Shown: positions 48,468-57,285 of the stretch, piece after piece
Layout: each line of letters starts with the position of its first letter
Numbering within the stretch: the first letter of the stretch is position 1
From: Allokutzneria oryzae
GTDB lineage: Bacteria; Actinomycetota; Actinomycetes; Mycobacteriales; Pseudonocardiaceae
Assembly: GCF_042429765.1 (NCBI RefSeq)
Contig: NZ_JBHLZU010000033.1
Coordinates: 62,001 to 126,000 of the forward strand
Length of the DNA: 64,000 bases
Direction of reading: 5' to 3'
Notes under the pieces: model-generated
Database searches by the model: none
What the model was told of the DNA's origin: nothing
Seen by the model: only the letters and a program-made list of their open reading frames with translations
Translations under genes and position numbers: made by a program

Positions 48468-50369
48468 TCACGCCCGGCGACGACGCAGCAGCACCCCACC
48501 GAGGACCAGGGCCAGCAGCACGACACCACCGGCCACCGCGATGACCACCCAGCCGCTCGTGGACACCGCGCTGTTGGTCGCGGTGGCGGTGGTGCCGACC
48601 TCAGCGGGCTGGTCGGTGCCACCGGACGCGGGCACCCCGCCCTCGCCGAACGTCCCGTTCCGCTGCGCGTCGGCGGACCCGAAGGCGTAGGCCGGTCCCG
48701 GCTCGGCGTCGCCGGTCAGCGTGACGTCGAGCCGGATCGGCACCGGGTTCGTGGAGCCGCCGTCACGGGTCGGCCCGAGCTTCACGGCGATGTAGTACCA
48801 ACCCGCGACGCTCTGGTTGCGGGCCTTGGTGTCCTCGGACGCGCGGTTGTTGTAGCGCACCGGAAGCGTGGCGAGCGCGGGCTTGCCGGTGGGCATGACG
48901 GTGGCCGAGCCGGTGTAGCTGGTGAAGTTGTGGTCGAGCTCCTCGCGGAACGGCGTGTACAGCGTGGTGGTGGCGTTGGACAGGCTTTCCAAGCCGCGGT
49001 TGCCGGTCTCGGCGTAGTGCACGCGGTAGGCCAGTCCCTGCCCCCAGTCGACCTTCACGCGGTAGAAGACGAACTCGCCGCGTTGCAGCGTGTCGGTGTA
49101 GCTGCCGGAGCCGCCCAGCGTGCCCGCGACGTTGAACGAACCACCGCCGGTCACCGGCGTCTTGGCACCGTTCGGCTCGGTGAAGGCCGCCATCGTGGTC
49201 GCCGCGGGCGGACCGGCGTCGGTGACCGCGGGCTCGACTCCGGCCAGCAGCTCGATCGGCAGCCGCTCCGGCATGCCGTTGGCGACACCGCTCCATTCCA
49301 GCGCGAAGTAGTAGCGACCGCCGCCCTTGCACTTGTCACCGGAAACAGAACCCGTCTTCTGCTTGGTCGCGCCGTCCCAGGTCTTGGCGACGGTCAGGGC
49401 CGCACCGTGGCTGGAGTTGACCACCGACTCGAAGTCGAACTGGTGGCAGTCCGCCCCATCGGCACCGTAGACGCGCACGTTGAGCGAGCTCGTGTCGCCG
49501 TTGGGGTTGTCGTTGCGCACACGGGGGAAGGACAGGGTGCCGCTGAAGTACGCGGTCGCGCCCTGCGGCACGTCCACCGCGTAGTAGCGCTTCTCCTTCT
49601 GCCCGATCGTGTCCAGGTACTGCCCCGGTGCCGCGACGGGCGCGGTGTCGTAGGTGGCGGTACCGGTGATCGGCGTGCCGGAGGGCTTGTAGTTGCGCAG
49701 CGCGGTCGCGGTCACGCGCGGCAGCACGCGCTCCAGGGACTTGCCGTCCGGCGCGTCGGTGTAAGTGCCACCGGTGTTCTGGGCGATGCACGTCAACTGC
49801 TTGCGCGCCTTGGCATCAACGCCGAACCCGACCGCGTGCATCACGATCTTCGCGCCCTGCTGGTTGAGCTCCTTGGCGACCTCGCAGGGCTCCGGCGGCG
49901 CGCACGTGTCCTCACCGTCGGAGACGAGCACGATCGACCGCGGTCCCGACTTCGGCAGGGAGTCGGCCGCCTTGCGCAGCGCCGTCCCGATCGGCGTGTA
50001 GCCCTTCGGCGTCACCCCGTCCACGGCGGCGGTCAACCCGCCCTTGTCGATGGTGTCCGCGGCACGGAGCACCTTGACGTCCTGGCAGCCCGCGGCCTTC
50101 TCGGCGTCCGACGAGCCCGTGCCGGTGCCGTAAACGGTCAGGCCGACCTTCGACTCGTCCGGGGCCGCTGTGATCAGGGTCCGCATCGCGGTCCTGGCGG
50201 CGTCCATCTTGGTCCCGCCGCCCGGATCGGCCTGCTTCATCGACCCGGACGCGTCCAGGACCAGCATGGTCGGCGCGTACTCCTGGTCGTGCGCGGCCGC
50301 GGGCACGGCCGCCAGGGACAGCGCGGCCACCCCTGTCACCGCGGCGGCGAGCAGCCTCGTGAACCTCAA
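48468..50369 (-). CDS. Secreted, membrane-anchored VWA-domain protein
   Basis: A 633-residue exported protein. The signal peptide ends PAAAHD (about residue 26), followed by a von Willebrand A domain with the MIDAS DASGS and later VSDGEDTC. Two or more beta-rich modules span about residues 220-590, and a C-terminal helix with RRRR anchors it (about residues 606-630). It is similar in layout to actinobacterial surface proteins with an N-terminal VWA; the ligand is unknown. TTG 50369 is chosen for its GGGAG site and because the signal peptide then begins LRFTRLLAAA. The stop is one base past the neighbouring phosphatase stop. Confidence 0.75.
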   Translation of the reverse strand: MRFTRLLAAAVTGVAALSLAAVPAAAHDQEYAPTMLVLDASGSMKQADPGGGTKMDAARTAMRTLITAAPDESKVGLTVYGTGTGSSDAEKAAGCQDVKVLRAADTIDKGGLTAAVDGVTPKGYTPIGTALRKAADSLPKSGPRSIVLVSDGEDTCAPPEPCEVAKELNQQGAKIVMHAVGFGVDAKARKQLTCIAQNTGGTYTDAPDGKSLERVLPRVTATALRNYKPSGTPITGTATYDTAPVAAPGQYLDTIGQKEKRYYAVDVPQGATAYFSGTLSFPRVRNDNPNGDTSSLNVRVYGADGADCHQFDFESVVNSSHGAALTVAKTWDGATKQKTGSVSGDKCKGGGRYYFALEWSGVANGMPERLPIELLAGVEPAVTDAGPPAATTMAAFTEPNGAKTPVTGGGSFNVAGTLGGSGSYTDTLQRGEFVFYRVKVDWGQGLAYRVHYAETGNRGLESLSNATTTLYTPFREELDHNFTSYTGSATVMPTGKPALATLPVRYNNRASEDTKARNQSVAGWYYIAVKLGPTRDGGSTNPVPIRLDVTLTGDAEPGPAYAFGSADAQRNGTFGEGGVPASGGTDQPAEVGTTATATNSAVSTSGWVVIAVAGGVVLLALVLGGVLLRRRRA

Positions 50370-50473
50370 CGTGTTCTCCCACTTCCTCGGACGGACCAAC
50401 GCCCCTCGGACGCACCCGCAAACAGCATGGTTCCACCTGTTAACGAATAATTTCCGACCGAAAAAGATCCTGC

Positions 50474-50869
50474 TCAGGCGCTCATCTGGGTCCAGACGAC
50501 CTTGCCATCCGGCCCGTACTCGGTCCCCCAGTCGGTGCTCAGCGCGGCGACGATCACCAAGCCGCGGTGCCGCTCGTCGGCCGGTCCGGTGCTGCGCAGC
50601 CTCGGCCGCTCCGCACCGCCGTCGCCGGTCTCCAGCCGGATGCCGGTCCTGTCACGGCTCAGCCCGAACCACACCGGCCCCGCCCCGTGCTCGACGGCGT
50701 TGGCGACCAGCTCGTTGGCCACCAGGACGGCGTCGCGCACCAGGTCGTCCGGCATGCCCCAGCCGCAGAGCACGGTGGTCACGAACGCCCGGACCGTGGC
50801 ACAGGACCCAGGTTCGAGCGGCAACCGGACGACTGTCCGCGTGGACTCCGAACTCGCTGCCTCTGGCAC
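50474..50869 (-). CDS. RsbW-like ATP-binding (HATPase_c) anti-sigma regulatory protein
   Basis: A 131-residue GHKL ATPase-fold protein of the RsbW/SpoIIAB type, a serine kinase that binds an alternative sigma factor or its antagonist. The N box is VLVANELVANAVEHG; the later ATP-contact loop (ETGDGGAERPRL) is less canonical, as is common in streptomycete-type RsbW homologues. It is the last gene of the stressosome run, four bases after the phosphatase gene. GTG 50869 has a GGAG site. No sigma factor gene is nearby. Confidence 0.82.
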   Translation of the reverse strand: MPEAASSESTRTVVRLPLEPGSCATVRAFVTTVLCGWGMPDDLVRDAVLVANELVANAVEHGAGPVWFGLSRDRTGIRLETGDGGAERPRLRSTGPADERHRGLVIVAALSTDWGTEYGPDGKVVWTQMSA

Positions 50870-50873
50870 TCAC

Positions 50874-52397
50874 TCACTCCGTATCCGGGCTATCAGGTGC
50901 CACCCGCTCGCACAGCAGAAGACACATGTCGTCCTCGTGTCGACTGTCCGTCAGCAGATCGGCGAGCATGGACCTGACCAACGTCTCCCCTTGAACACCT
51001 GGATCGGCAGCGAAGGCGTCGACCAAACGTCTCAGGCCGGTATCGATGTCGTAATGCCGCCTTTCGACCAGCCCGTCGGTGTAGAGCAACAGTGCCCCAC
51101 CCGCCTCGACCACGGTCGAGTGCTCCGGTGGATCGATCTTGTTCATCGGCACCCCGAGCAACGGCGCCTGGCGGTCGGTGAGCAGCTCGGCCGTCCCGTC
51201 CGCCGCCCGCAACGCCATCGGCAGGTGCCCGGCTCCCGCCCAGCGGAGCGCACCGGTGCCCGGATCGAGCTCGGCGATCACCGCCGTGGCGAACAGGGTC
51301 GTCTGCTGGGTGCGCATCAGCTGGTGCACCAGGCGCAGCGTGGCGGCGGGACCGTGGCCCTCGATCGCGTAGGCGCGCAGCGCCTTCTGCAGCTGGCCCA
51401 TCATCAACGCGGCGTCGATGCCGTGTCCGGTGACGTCGCCGACGGTGAGCACCACCCGCCCGTCGGGCCGGACGAACGCGTCGTACCAGTCGCCACCGAC
51501 GTTGACGCCGCGCGAGGCCGGGCGGTAGCGCGCGCAGACGCGGATGCCAGGTGACCGCGGCAGCGTGGGGAGCATCGCGCGTTGCAGCGTCTCGGCGAGG
51601 TCCCGTTCGCGTTCGTACTCGCGGGCGTTGCGCAGCGCCACGGCCGCCCTGCTCGCCACGTGGTTGCCGAGCTCGCGCTCGTCCTCGTCGTAGTCCAGCC
51701 CCGCCCTGCGGAGCTCCAGCACGCCCAGGCACTGCGTGCCGACGAGGAAGGGCAGCGCCAGGGTTGCGGAGCCCCTGTGCGCGCGATGCGTCCGCGCCGC
51801 GGCGACGACCTCCGGCGGCGGCATCCTCGGGATGTCGTCGGAGGTGGTCGCCGCGCAGGACAGCACGTCCTCCACCGGCACCCACGACGTCGCGGTCTCG
51901 GCGAAGCCCGCGCGCACCAGGTGCTGCACGAGCCGGTGCAGCACCTCGTCCTCGGCCAGCGAGGTGACCAGCATCCGGCTGATCTGGTCGAGGAAGGTCA
52001 ACCTCCGCCGCTGCTGCTCCAGCTCCGCGTGCAGGGCGAGCAGGCCCGCGTTGGTCTGCTGCAGCTCGGTCTGGTGCCAGTCCAGCACCTTGCGCTGCTC
52101 GGCGATCACCGCGAGCAGCGGGGCGAGCAGCGTGTCGTCGGTGACCTGCTCCGGCCGCGAGCCCGGCAGCGGGATCGTCGTGCCCTCCGGCACGTCCTCC
52201 ACCGCGACCGTCACCACGCCGCCGCCGACCCGGACGAGACCCCGCAGCACGCGGCCGACCGCGACGAGCAGCTCCGCGCGGTCCACACCGTCGACGGGCA
52301 ACTGCGCGAGCAGCCGCAGCAGCGACTCGCGCAACCGCCGGGCGTCGGCCTCGGTGCCGACGCGCTGCGAGAGCAGCTCGGTCCTCATCGACGTCAT
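50874..52397 (-). CDS. rsbU: GAF-domain SpoIIE/PP2C phosphatase (RsbU-like)
   Basis: A 507-residue phosphatase. The N-terminal region to about 110, a coiled-coil-like stretch (WHQTELQQTNAGLLALHAELEQQRRRL) and a GAF domain (about 140-275) precede the PP2C domain with all canonical motifs: VNVGGDWYDAFV, VLTVGDVTGHGIDAALMMG, YTDGLVE and EDDMCLLL. In stressosome pathways RsbU is switched on by RsbT and dephosphorylates the RsbV antagonist. Its ATG overlaps the upstream gene (ATGA), so it is part of the rsbR-rsbS-rsbT run. The product that it acts on may be the RsbV-like protein at 55226-55597. Confidence 0.88.
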   Translation of the reverse strand: MTSMRTELLSQRVGTEADARRLRESLLRLLAQLPVDGVDRAELLVAVGRVLRGLVRVGGGVVTVAVEDVPEGTTIPLPGSRPEQVTDDTLLAPLLAVIAEQRKVLDWHQTELQQTNAGLLALHAELEQQRRRLTFLDQISRMLVTSLAEDEVLHRLVQHLVRAGFAETATSWVPVEDVLSCAATTSDDIPRMPPPEVVAAARTHRAHRGSATLALPFLVGTQCLGVLELRRAGLDYDEDERELGNHVASRAAVALRNAREYERERDLAETLQRAMLPTLPRSPGIRVCARYRPASRGVNVGGDWYDAFVRPDGRVVLTVGDVTGHGIDAALMMGQLQKALRAYAIEGHGPAATLRLVHQLMRTQQTTLFATAVIAELDPGTGALRWAGAGHLPMALRAADGTAELLTDRQAPLLGVPMNKIDPPEHSTVVEAGGALLLYTDGLVERRHYDIDTGLRRLVDAFAADPGVQGETLVRSMLADLLTDSRHEDDMCLLLCERVAPDSPDTE

Positions 52398-53398
52398 GGC
52401 GCCCCACCTGTCCCGCCCAGCACGAGCACCCCGGCGTCATCCCGCAACCTGTTGGCCTGCCACAGGATCAGGGCGCTGAGCACCAGCGGGTCGTGGGCGC
52501 GCACGCCCGGCCAGTCGGCGAGCGACCACCGCTGGTTGATCCCGTCGGTGTTCATGATCACCATGGAGTCCGCCGTCCACTGGCGCAGCGTCTCCACCGG
52601 CCGATGACGTTGTGCACGGTGTCCGACTATGCCAGGTGAGGACACCAGCTGGACGGCGCGCTCGACCCCTGGCTCGTGCACGCGCACGACGATGTTGCCG
52701 GTCCCGGCGAACCGGAGAACCCGGGTGGCGCGGTCGATGTGGACGACAGCGACGGCCGCTCCCCTGGTCGGCGCGATGCGCACGCCCATCAGCTCCAGCA
52801 GGTCCAGCGGCAACGCTTCCGGGTGCTCCTCGACGACGCGCAGCGCGCTCGCGGCGGCGGCCTCAGCAGCCTCGCCGTGCCCGGAGCCGTCGACGAGCAC
52901 GGCGGTGAGCACGTCCTCGTCCGCACCGCCCCGCACCGCCCACCCGTCACCGCACGCGGACTCTCCGGGAGCGGGCAGCGTCAGCCCGACGGGTCCGGGC
53001 TCCGCCGGCGCTTCGAGCCACCGGGCGAGCACCGCGGTTCCCTTGCCCCGCAACGAGTACAGGTCGAAGGTGTCGGCGGCGCGGCGGGCGGCGCCGAGGC
53101 CGGTGCCCATGCTGCCCGCCGTGGAGAAGCCGTCGACGAGGCAGCGCCGGGGATCGCGCATGCCCGGTCCCCGGTCGACGGTGACCAGGTCCAGCCTGCC
53201 CGGCGAGTGCCGCACCAGCAGCATCCCGTCCGTGGCGTGCTTGACCAGGTTGCTCGCCAGCTCGCTGGCGCCGAGCGCCACTCGCTCCACAGTGGACTCG
53301 CCGAGACCGGCGCGCTGGGCCGCCTCGGTGGCCAGCGCGCGGGCCCTGCCGACGTGGCTGGGCTCGTGCACCCGCATGTCCAGCCGCCGCTCGCTCAC
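52394..53398 (-). CDS. RsbT-RsbX fusion: HATPase kinase domain plus SpoIIE-type phosphatase domain
   Basis: A 334-residue protein with two parts. Residues 1-130 are an RsbT-like kinase (ALGASELASNLVKHATDG, VDRGPGMRDPRRCLVDGFSTAGSMGTGLGAARR). Residues 140-330 are a compact PP2C domain like RsbX (GDGWAVRGGADEDVLTAVLVDGSGHGEAAEAAAASAL...IMNTDGINQRW). RsbT phosphorylates the stressosome scaffold and RsbX reverses it, so both opposing activities sit in one chain. It is coupled by four-base overlaps to rsbT and rsbU on either side. This is a known domain pairing in actinobacteria and other groups; its balance of activities is unknown. Confidence 0.85.
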   Translation of the reverse strand: MSERRLDMRVHEPSHVGRARALATEAAQRAGLGESTVERVALGASELASNLVKHATDGMLLVRHSPGRLDLVTVDRGPGMRDPRRCLVDGFSTAGSMGTGLGAARRAADTFDLYSLRGKGTAVLARWLEAPAEPGPVGLTLPAPGESACGDGWAVRGGADEDVLTAVLVDGSGHGEAAEAAAASALRVVEEHPEALPLDLLELMGVRIAPTRGAAVAVVHIDRATRVLRFAGTGNIVVRVHEPGVERAVQLVSSPGIVGHRAQRHRPVETLRQWTADSMVIMNTDGINQRWSLADWPGVRAHDPLVLSALILWQANRLRDDAGVLVLGGTGGAP

Positions 53399-53814
53399 CT
53401 TCGGGACCGCGCGTGGAAGCAGACGGTGACGGTGGTGCCCTCGCCGGGCGCGGAGTCGATCTCGAACTCGTTGGCCAGCCTGCGCGAGCCGCCGAGCCCG
53501 AGGCCGAGCCCGCCCGCCGTGGTGAACCCGTCGGCCAGCGCGCGCTCCAGGTCGGCGATGCCGGGACCGGAGTCGACGAAGGTGAGCCGGATCGTGCGCC
53601 TGCCGTCCTCCTCGACGGTCTGCACCCGCGCCTCGCCCCCGCCACCGTGCAGCAGCGTGTTGCGGGCCAGCTCGCTCGCCGCCGTCACCAGCTTGGTCTG
53701 TTCGATCAGCGACAGCTCCGCCGCGGCCCCGTGCTCGCGGACCAGCTGGCGGACTCCGACGATGTCGCCCTCGGACCTGATCGGCATCGTGTGCGCCGCC
53801 AGGACTCGGCTCAC
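53395..53814 (-). CDS. rsbT: Stressosome serine/threonine kinase RsbT
   Basis: A 139-residue GHKL kinase of the RsbT type. AASELARNTLLHGGGG is the N box, and VDSGPGIADLERALADGFTTAGGLGLGLGGSRRLANEFEID holds the G1 and G2 boxes (positions about 85-122). RsbT is held by the RsbR-RsbS stressosome, phosphorylates both on stress, and is then free to activate the RsbU phosphatase. GTGA overlaps join it to rsbS upstream and the fusion gene downstream. Confidence 0.9.
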   Translation of the reverse strand: MSRVLAAHTMPIRSEGDIVGVRQLVREHGAAAELSLIEQTKLVTAASELARNTLLHGGGGEARVQTVEEDGRRTIRLTFVDSGPGIADLERALADGFTTAGGLGLGLGGSRRLANEFEIDSAPGEGTTVTVCFHARSRR

Positions 53815-54188
53815 CTCGCCTCCCCCGACACGTCGAGCCGGCGGATGCCCAGCTGACGCAGGCCGGCCTCGACGTTGAGCGCGGTGCGCAGCCCGTGCAG
53901 CGACAGCCCGAGCTCCACCAGGGTGATCGCCACGGCGGGGCGCATGCCGACCACGACGGTGCGCGCGGCCAGCACCGAGGTGGTCGCGGCGATGTCGTGC
54001 AGCACCCTGCCCAGGAAGGAGTCGACGATCTCCAGCGCGGAGATGTCGATGATCACGCCGCGGATGCCCTCGTCGGCGACCTTCTCGGCGAGCTCGCGCT
54101 GGAACCGCAGCGCCAGCTCGTCGTGCAGCTCGACCTGGATGCTGACCAGCAGGATGTCGCCGATCCGCAGCAGCGGGAGGGCGTTCAT
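53811..54188 (-). CDS. rsbS: Stressosome STAS protein RsbS
   Basis: A 125-residue single STAS-domain protein. The phosphorylated serine of RsbS is matched by Ser50 in VIIDISALEIVDSFLGRVL. The short length without an N-terminal globin-like domain separates it from RsbR. It forms the core of the stressosome with RsbR and retains RsbT. ATGA and GTGA overlaps link it to rsbR and rsbT. Confidence 0.9.
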   Translation of the reverse strand: MNALPLLRIGDILLVSIQVELHDELALRFQRELAEKVADEGIRGVIIDISALEIVDSFLGRVLHDIAATTSVLAARTVVVGMRPAVAITLVELGLSLHGLRTALNVEAGLRQLGIRRLDVSGEAR

Positions 54189-55045
54189 CGGCCGATCGCG
54201 CCGGTCGGGGCGGTGACCTGGTAGCCCACCTTCGCCAGCCCGAAGGCCAGCGCGTCGGCGAGGCCCGCGCGGGTGGTGACCTCCTCCAGGTCGATGCCCA
54301 GCTGCACCATGGTCTGCGCGATCTGCGGCCGGATGCCGCTGATGATGCACTCCGCACCCATCATCCGGGCGGCCATCACGGTCTTGAGCAGGTGCTGGGC
54401 CACCATCGTGTCGACCATCGAGACGCCGGTGATGTCCAGGATCGCCACCTCGGCGCCCTGGTCGACGATGGCCTGCAGCAGGCTCTCCATGGCGATCTGG
54501 CTGCGCGCGCTGTCCAGGGTGCCGATCAGCGGGACCGCCAGGATGCCGCGCCAGAGCCGGATCACCGGGGTGGACAGCTCCAGCAGCTGCTCCTGCTGCT
54601 GCCGGATGAGCTCGGCGCTGGTGGCGATGGCGGTCTCCATCACGGCCACCCGCAGCGTGCCGAGCGCGTCGACCAGCAGCGCGGTCTCCTCGACGCCGCG
54701 GTGCCCGCCAGCGGCCTTCCACAGCCGGACCACGGGGGTCTTCAGCCTGCCGACCTCGACGGCGATCTCGTTGGCCGAGTCGCCGAGGCGGGTGCGGCGG
54801 CCCGCGAGCTCGATGAACAGCCCGCGCAGGGAGTTGAACGGGGTCGCGGCCGGGTCGTCCTCGTCCCCGGTGCGCACCGCCTCGGCGAGCGCGTGGAGCA
54901 CGGCGGCGCAGTCGCGGCGGACCTGGGCGATGTCGCCGTCGCCGGAGTCGAAGAACGGCAGCCGCTCCCAGACGGCGATGATCTCGGCCTCCTGGCTGGC
55001 CAGAAACGTCGCGACCTCGGCCCCGGAATGGCGCTGTTCACTCAT
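54185..55045 (-). CDS. rsbR: Stressosome sensor RsbR
   Basis: A 286-residue protein with a variable N-terminal sensor domain (residues 1-155, helical, probably globin-like as in other RsbR) and a C-terminal STAS domain (about 165-280). The phosphorylation threonine is Thr206 in AILDITGVSMVDTMVAQHLL. It is the first gene of the run rsbR-rsbS-rsbT-fusion-rsbU-rsbW-like. ATG 55045 has an AGGA site and a divergent STAS gene lies upstream. The signal sensed cannot be told. Confidence 0.9.
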   Translation of the reverse strand: MSEQRHSGAEVATFLASQEAEIIAVWERLPFFDSGDGDIAQVRRDCAAVLHALAEAVRTGDEDDPAATPFNSLRGLFIELAGRRTRLGDSANEIAVEVGRLKTPVVRLWKAAGGHRGVEETALLVDALGTLRVAVMETAIATSAELIRQQQEQLLELSTPVIRLWRGILAVPLIGTLDSARSQIAMESLLQAIVDQGAEVAILDITGVSMVDTMVAQHLLKTVMAARMMGAECIISGIRPQIAQTMVQLGIDLEEVTTRAGLADALAFGLAKVGYQVTAPTGAIGR

Positions 55046-55074
55046 GAGATGTCCTGCCTCGCTACGGACGGCGG

Positions 55075-55098
55075 TATGTTTGCCCAGAGACAAACATA
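55075..55098. promoter_or_regulatory. Inverted repeat in the rsbR/rsbV-like divergent promoter region
   Basis: TATGTTTG (55075-55082) and CAAACATA (55091-55098) are perfect reverse complements around 8 bases. The site lies 30-53 bases upstream of rsbR. Its A/T-rich, symmetric form fits an operator; the regulator is unknown. Confidence 0.6.
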
Positions 55099-55225
55099 TT
55101 GGGGGTGGCTCACCGGGGTTCAACGCGGTCCCGCCGGGTCACCACTGTAGAAGTGAAGCGGGTTTACTACCGTGCCACTCGGGCGCGCGCTGCGCGGCCG
55201 ACGACGATCTCTGCGGGAGTCCAGG

Positions 55226-55597
55226 ATGACGAGCAACAACCCCACGCAGCCGGTGAGCGACGCTGGTGAGGCGGGCACCGGCAGCTCCGTGCACGGCGAG
55301 GTCGATGGGACCACCGGCCGGATCAAGCTCGTCGGGGAGATCGACTACGCGGGCGCCCCGCAGCTGGACGCCGAGGTCGCGCGCCTGCTCGCGGCCGGGG
55401 CCACGCGGCTGACCGTGGACTTCGCCGGCGTCTCCTTCTTCGACTCCGCCTGCCTGAGCTCCCTGGTGCGCGCCCGCGAGGCCGCGCAGGAGTCCGGTGG
55501 CGAGCTGGTGCTGACCCACCTGAGCAAGTACGCGCTGCGCATCCTGGAGATCGCGGGCGTGACCACGCTGTTCACCGTGACCGACAGCCCGGCCTGA
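55226..55597 (+). CDS. STAS-domain anti-sigma factor antagonist (RsbV-like)
   Basis: A 123-residue protein with a 25-residue flexible start and a STAS domain. The phosphorylatable serine lies in VSFFDSACLSSLV, the place of the DSSGL motif of RsbV/SpoIIAA. When dephosphorylated by an RsbU-type phosphatase it would bind the RsbW-like kinase and free a sigma factor. It is divergent from the stressosome operon. ATG 55226 has a GGGAG site 6 bases upstream; the frame is open a little further but without a site. Confidence 0.86.
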   Translation: MTSNNPTQPVSDAGEAGTGSSVHGEVDGTTGRIKLVGEIDYAGAPQLDAEVARLLAAGATRLTVDFAGVSFFDSACLSSLVRAREAAQESGGELVLTHLSKYALRILEIAGVTTLFTVTDSPA

Positions 55598-55718
55598 GAT
55601 CCGCTCCACGCGCCGCGGTTTTCCCCGGCGACGGGTGGTTCCAAACCGGTTCCCCGCGACGGGCATACTCGCCTGACGGCGCTGTCGGGAGCGCCTCGGG
55701 TGTTTGCGGGGAAATGTC

Positions 55719-56645
55719 ATGCGGGTTCTCGTCACGGGGGCGAGCGGTTACCTGGGTCGGGCCGCGGTGCGGCAGCTCGACGCCGAAGGGCACGAGGTCG
55801 TCGGGCTGGTGCACCGGCACCAGCCACGGGGTTTCGCGCGGGTGGAGTGGCGGCGCGGGGACCTGCTGGACTTCCACTCGCTGGTGCTGGCGACCGCCGA
55901 CGTCGACGCCGTGGTGCACCTGGCGGCGCTGACCAGGGTCCGCGAGGCCTTCGCGCACCCGACCAGGTACTTCCGCGTCAACGTCGCGGGCACGCTGAAC
56001 CTGATGGAGGCGCTGGCCACCTCCGACCTGCCCGCGCGGATGGTCTTCGCCTCCACCGGCAGCGTCTACGGGGTGCCCAAGCGCCAGCCCGTCGACGAGG
56101 ACGCCCCGCCCGACCCGCGCAACCCCTACGCCGCCTCCAAGCTCGCCGCCGAGCAGGCCATCGCGTGGCAGTGCGCGACCGGCCAGCTCGGCGCGATCAG
56201 CCTGCGGATCTTCAACATCGCCGGGGCGTCCGGCGAGACCGGCGACCCGGACGGCACCCGGATCATCCCGAGGGTGGCCGCGGTCGCGGCCGGGCGGGCC
56301 CGGCGGGTGGACGTCTACGGCGACGGCTCGGCGATCAGGGACTTCGTGCACGTCACCGACGTGGCCAGGGCTGTGACGATGTCCCTGGAGGAGTGCGAGA
56401 CCGGCACCCACCGGGTGTTCAACGTCGGCGCCACCCCGGCCAGCGTGTCCTCGATCCTGGAGACCGCGCGCAGGCTCACCGGCCGCAAGCTGCCGGTGGC
56501 GCACCACCCGGCCCACCCCGGCGAGGCGGGCAAGCTGATGGCCGACAACGGGCGGCTGCGCGGGAAGCTGGGCTGGCAGCCGCAGAACTCCTCGCTGGAG
56601 CAGCTGGTCGCCGACCAGTGCCGGACCGAGCTGAGATCGGTCTGA
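55719..56645 (+). CDS. NAD-dependent nucleotide-sugar epimerase (GalE-like, extended SDR)
   Basis: A 308-residue extended SDR. TGASGYLG binds NAD; VVHLAALTRVREAF, FASTGSVYG and YAASK (catalytic Tyr and Lys) follow, and the substrate region has IRDFVHVTDVARAVTMSL and FNVGATPASVSS. Most like UDP-glucose 4-epimerases or related UDP-sugar epimerases. ATG 55719 has a GGGGAAA site. It is monocistronic and far from the polysaccharide locus, though it could supply it. An ATG at 55704 is possible. Confidence 0.82.
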   Translation: MRVLVTGASGYLGRAAVRQLDAEGHEVVGLVHRHQPRGFARVEWRRGDLLDFHSLVLATADVDAVVHLAALTRVREAFAHPTRYFRVNVAGTLNLMEALATSDLPARMVFASTGSVYGVPKRQPVDEDAPPDPRNPYAASKLAAEQAIAWQCATGQLGAISLRIFNIAGASGETGDPDGTRIIPRVAAVAAGRARRVDVYGDGSAIRDFVHVTDVARAVTMSLEECETGTHRVFNVGATPASVSSILETARRLTGRKLPVAHHPAHPGEAGKLMADNGRLRGKLGWQPQNSSLEQLVADQCRTELRSV

Positions 56646-56721
56646 CCCACCCTTGCGCGGGTGGCGGGATTTCGCCAGGATCACCGGCTTCGCGGTCATC
56701 GGCAACGAAGGGTGGGAGATC

Positions 56722-57285
56722 ATGACGGCACCGGCGGTCGCGGGCTATCGCAGCGGCTTCTGGTCGATCGACCAGGAACATTCCAGCGTGCTGTTCACGG
56801 CGCGGCACATGGCGGTGGGCCGGGTGCACGGGCGGTTCCGCCGGTTCGTCGGCAAGGTCTTCACCGGGGCGACCGTCGAGGAGTCCGCGGTGCGCGCGAT
56901 CATCGACGCCACCTCGCTGGACACCGGCAACGCCAAGCGGGACAAGAGCCTGGCCTCGGCGGAGTTCCTGGAGTCCGACCGCTTCCCGACGATGGAGTTC
57001 CGCTCCTCGGCGGTGCACCCCTACGACACGGACTTCCTGGTCGACGGCGAGCTGGCGATGCACGGGCAGACCAGGCCGGTGCGGCTGAAGCTGACCTTCA
57101 ACGGGATCATCGACGACCCCTACGGCGGGACCAGGGCCGGGTTCAGCGCGCACACCACGATCCGGCGGCGCGACTTCGGGCTGACCTTCGACGCCCGGCT
57201 GCCCGGCGGCGGACAGCTGGTCAGCGACCAGATCTCCATCACCCTGGACATCGAGGCCACCCTGGACGCGCCCGACCAGGACTGA
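56722..57285 (+). CDS. YceI-family protein
   Basis: A 187-residue lipocalin-like protein of the YceI family, which bind isoprenoid or amphipathic lipids. SGFWSIDQEHSSVLFTARHMAVGRVHGRF and DTGNAKRDKSLASAEFLESDRFPTMEFRS (landmarks at residues about 11-40 and 67-95) are diagnostic, as is GETRPVRLKL-type GQTRPVRLKLTFNG. No signal peptide is seen, so a cytoplasmic location is likely, as in most actinobacterial members. ATG 56722 has a GGGAGA site. Role unknown. Confidence 0.88.
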   Translation: MTAPAVAGYRSGFWSIDQEHSSVLFTARHMAVGRVHGRFRRFVGKVFTGATVEESAVRAIIDATSLDTGNAKRDKSLASAEFLESDRFPTMEFRSSAVHPYDTDFLVDGELAMHGQTRPVRLKLTFNGIIDDPYGGTRAGFSAHTTIRRRDFGLTFDARLPGGGQLVSDQISITLDIEATLDAPDQD

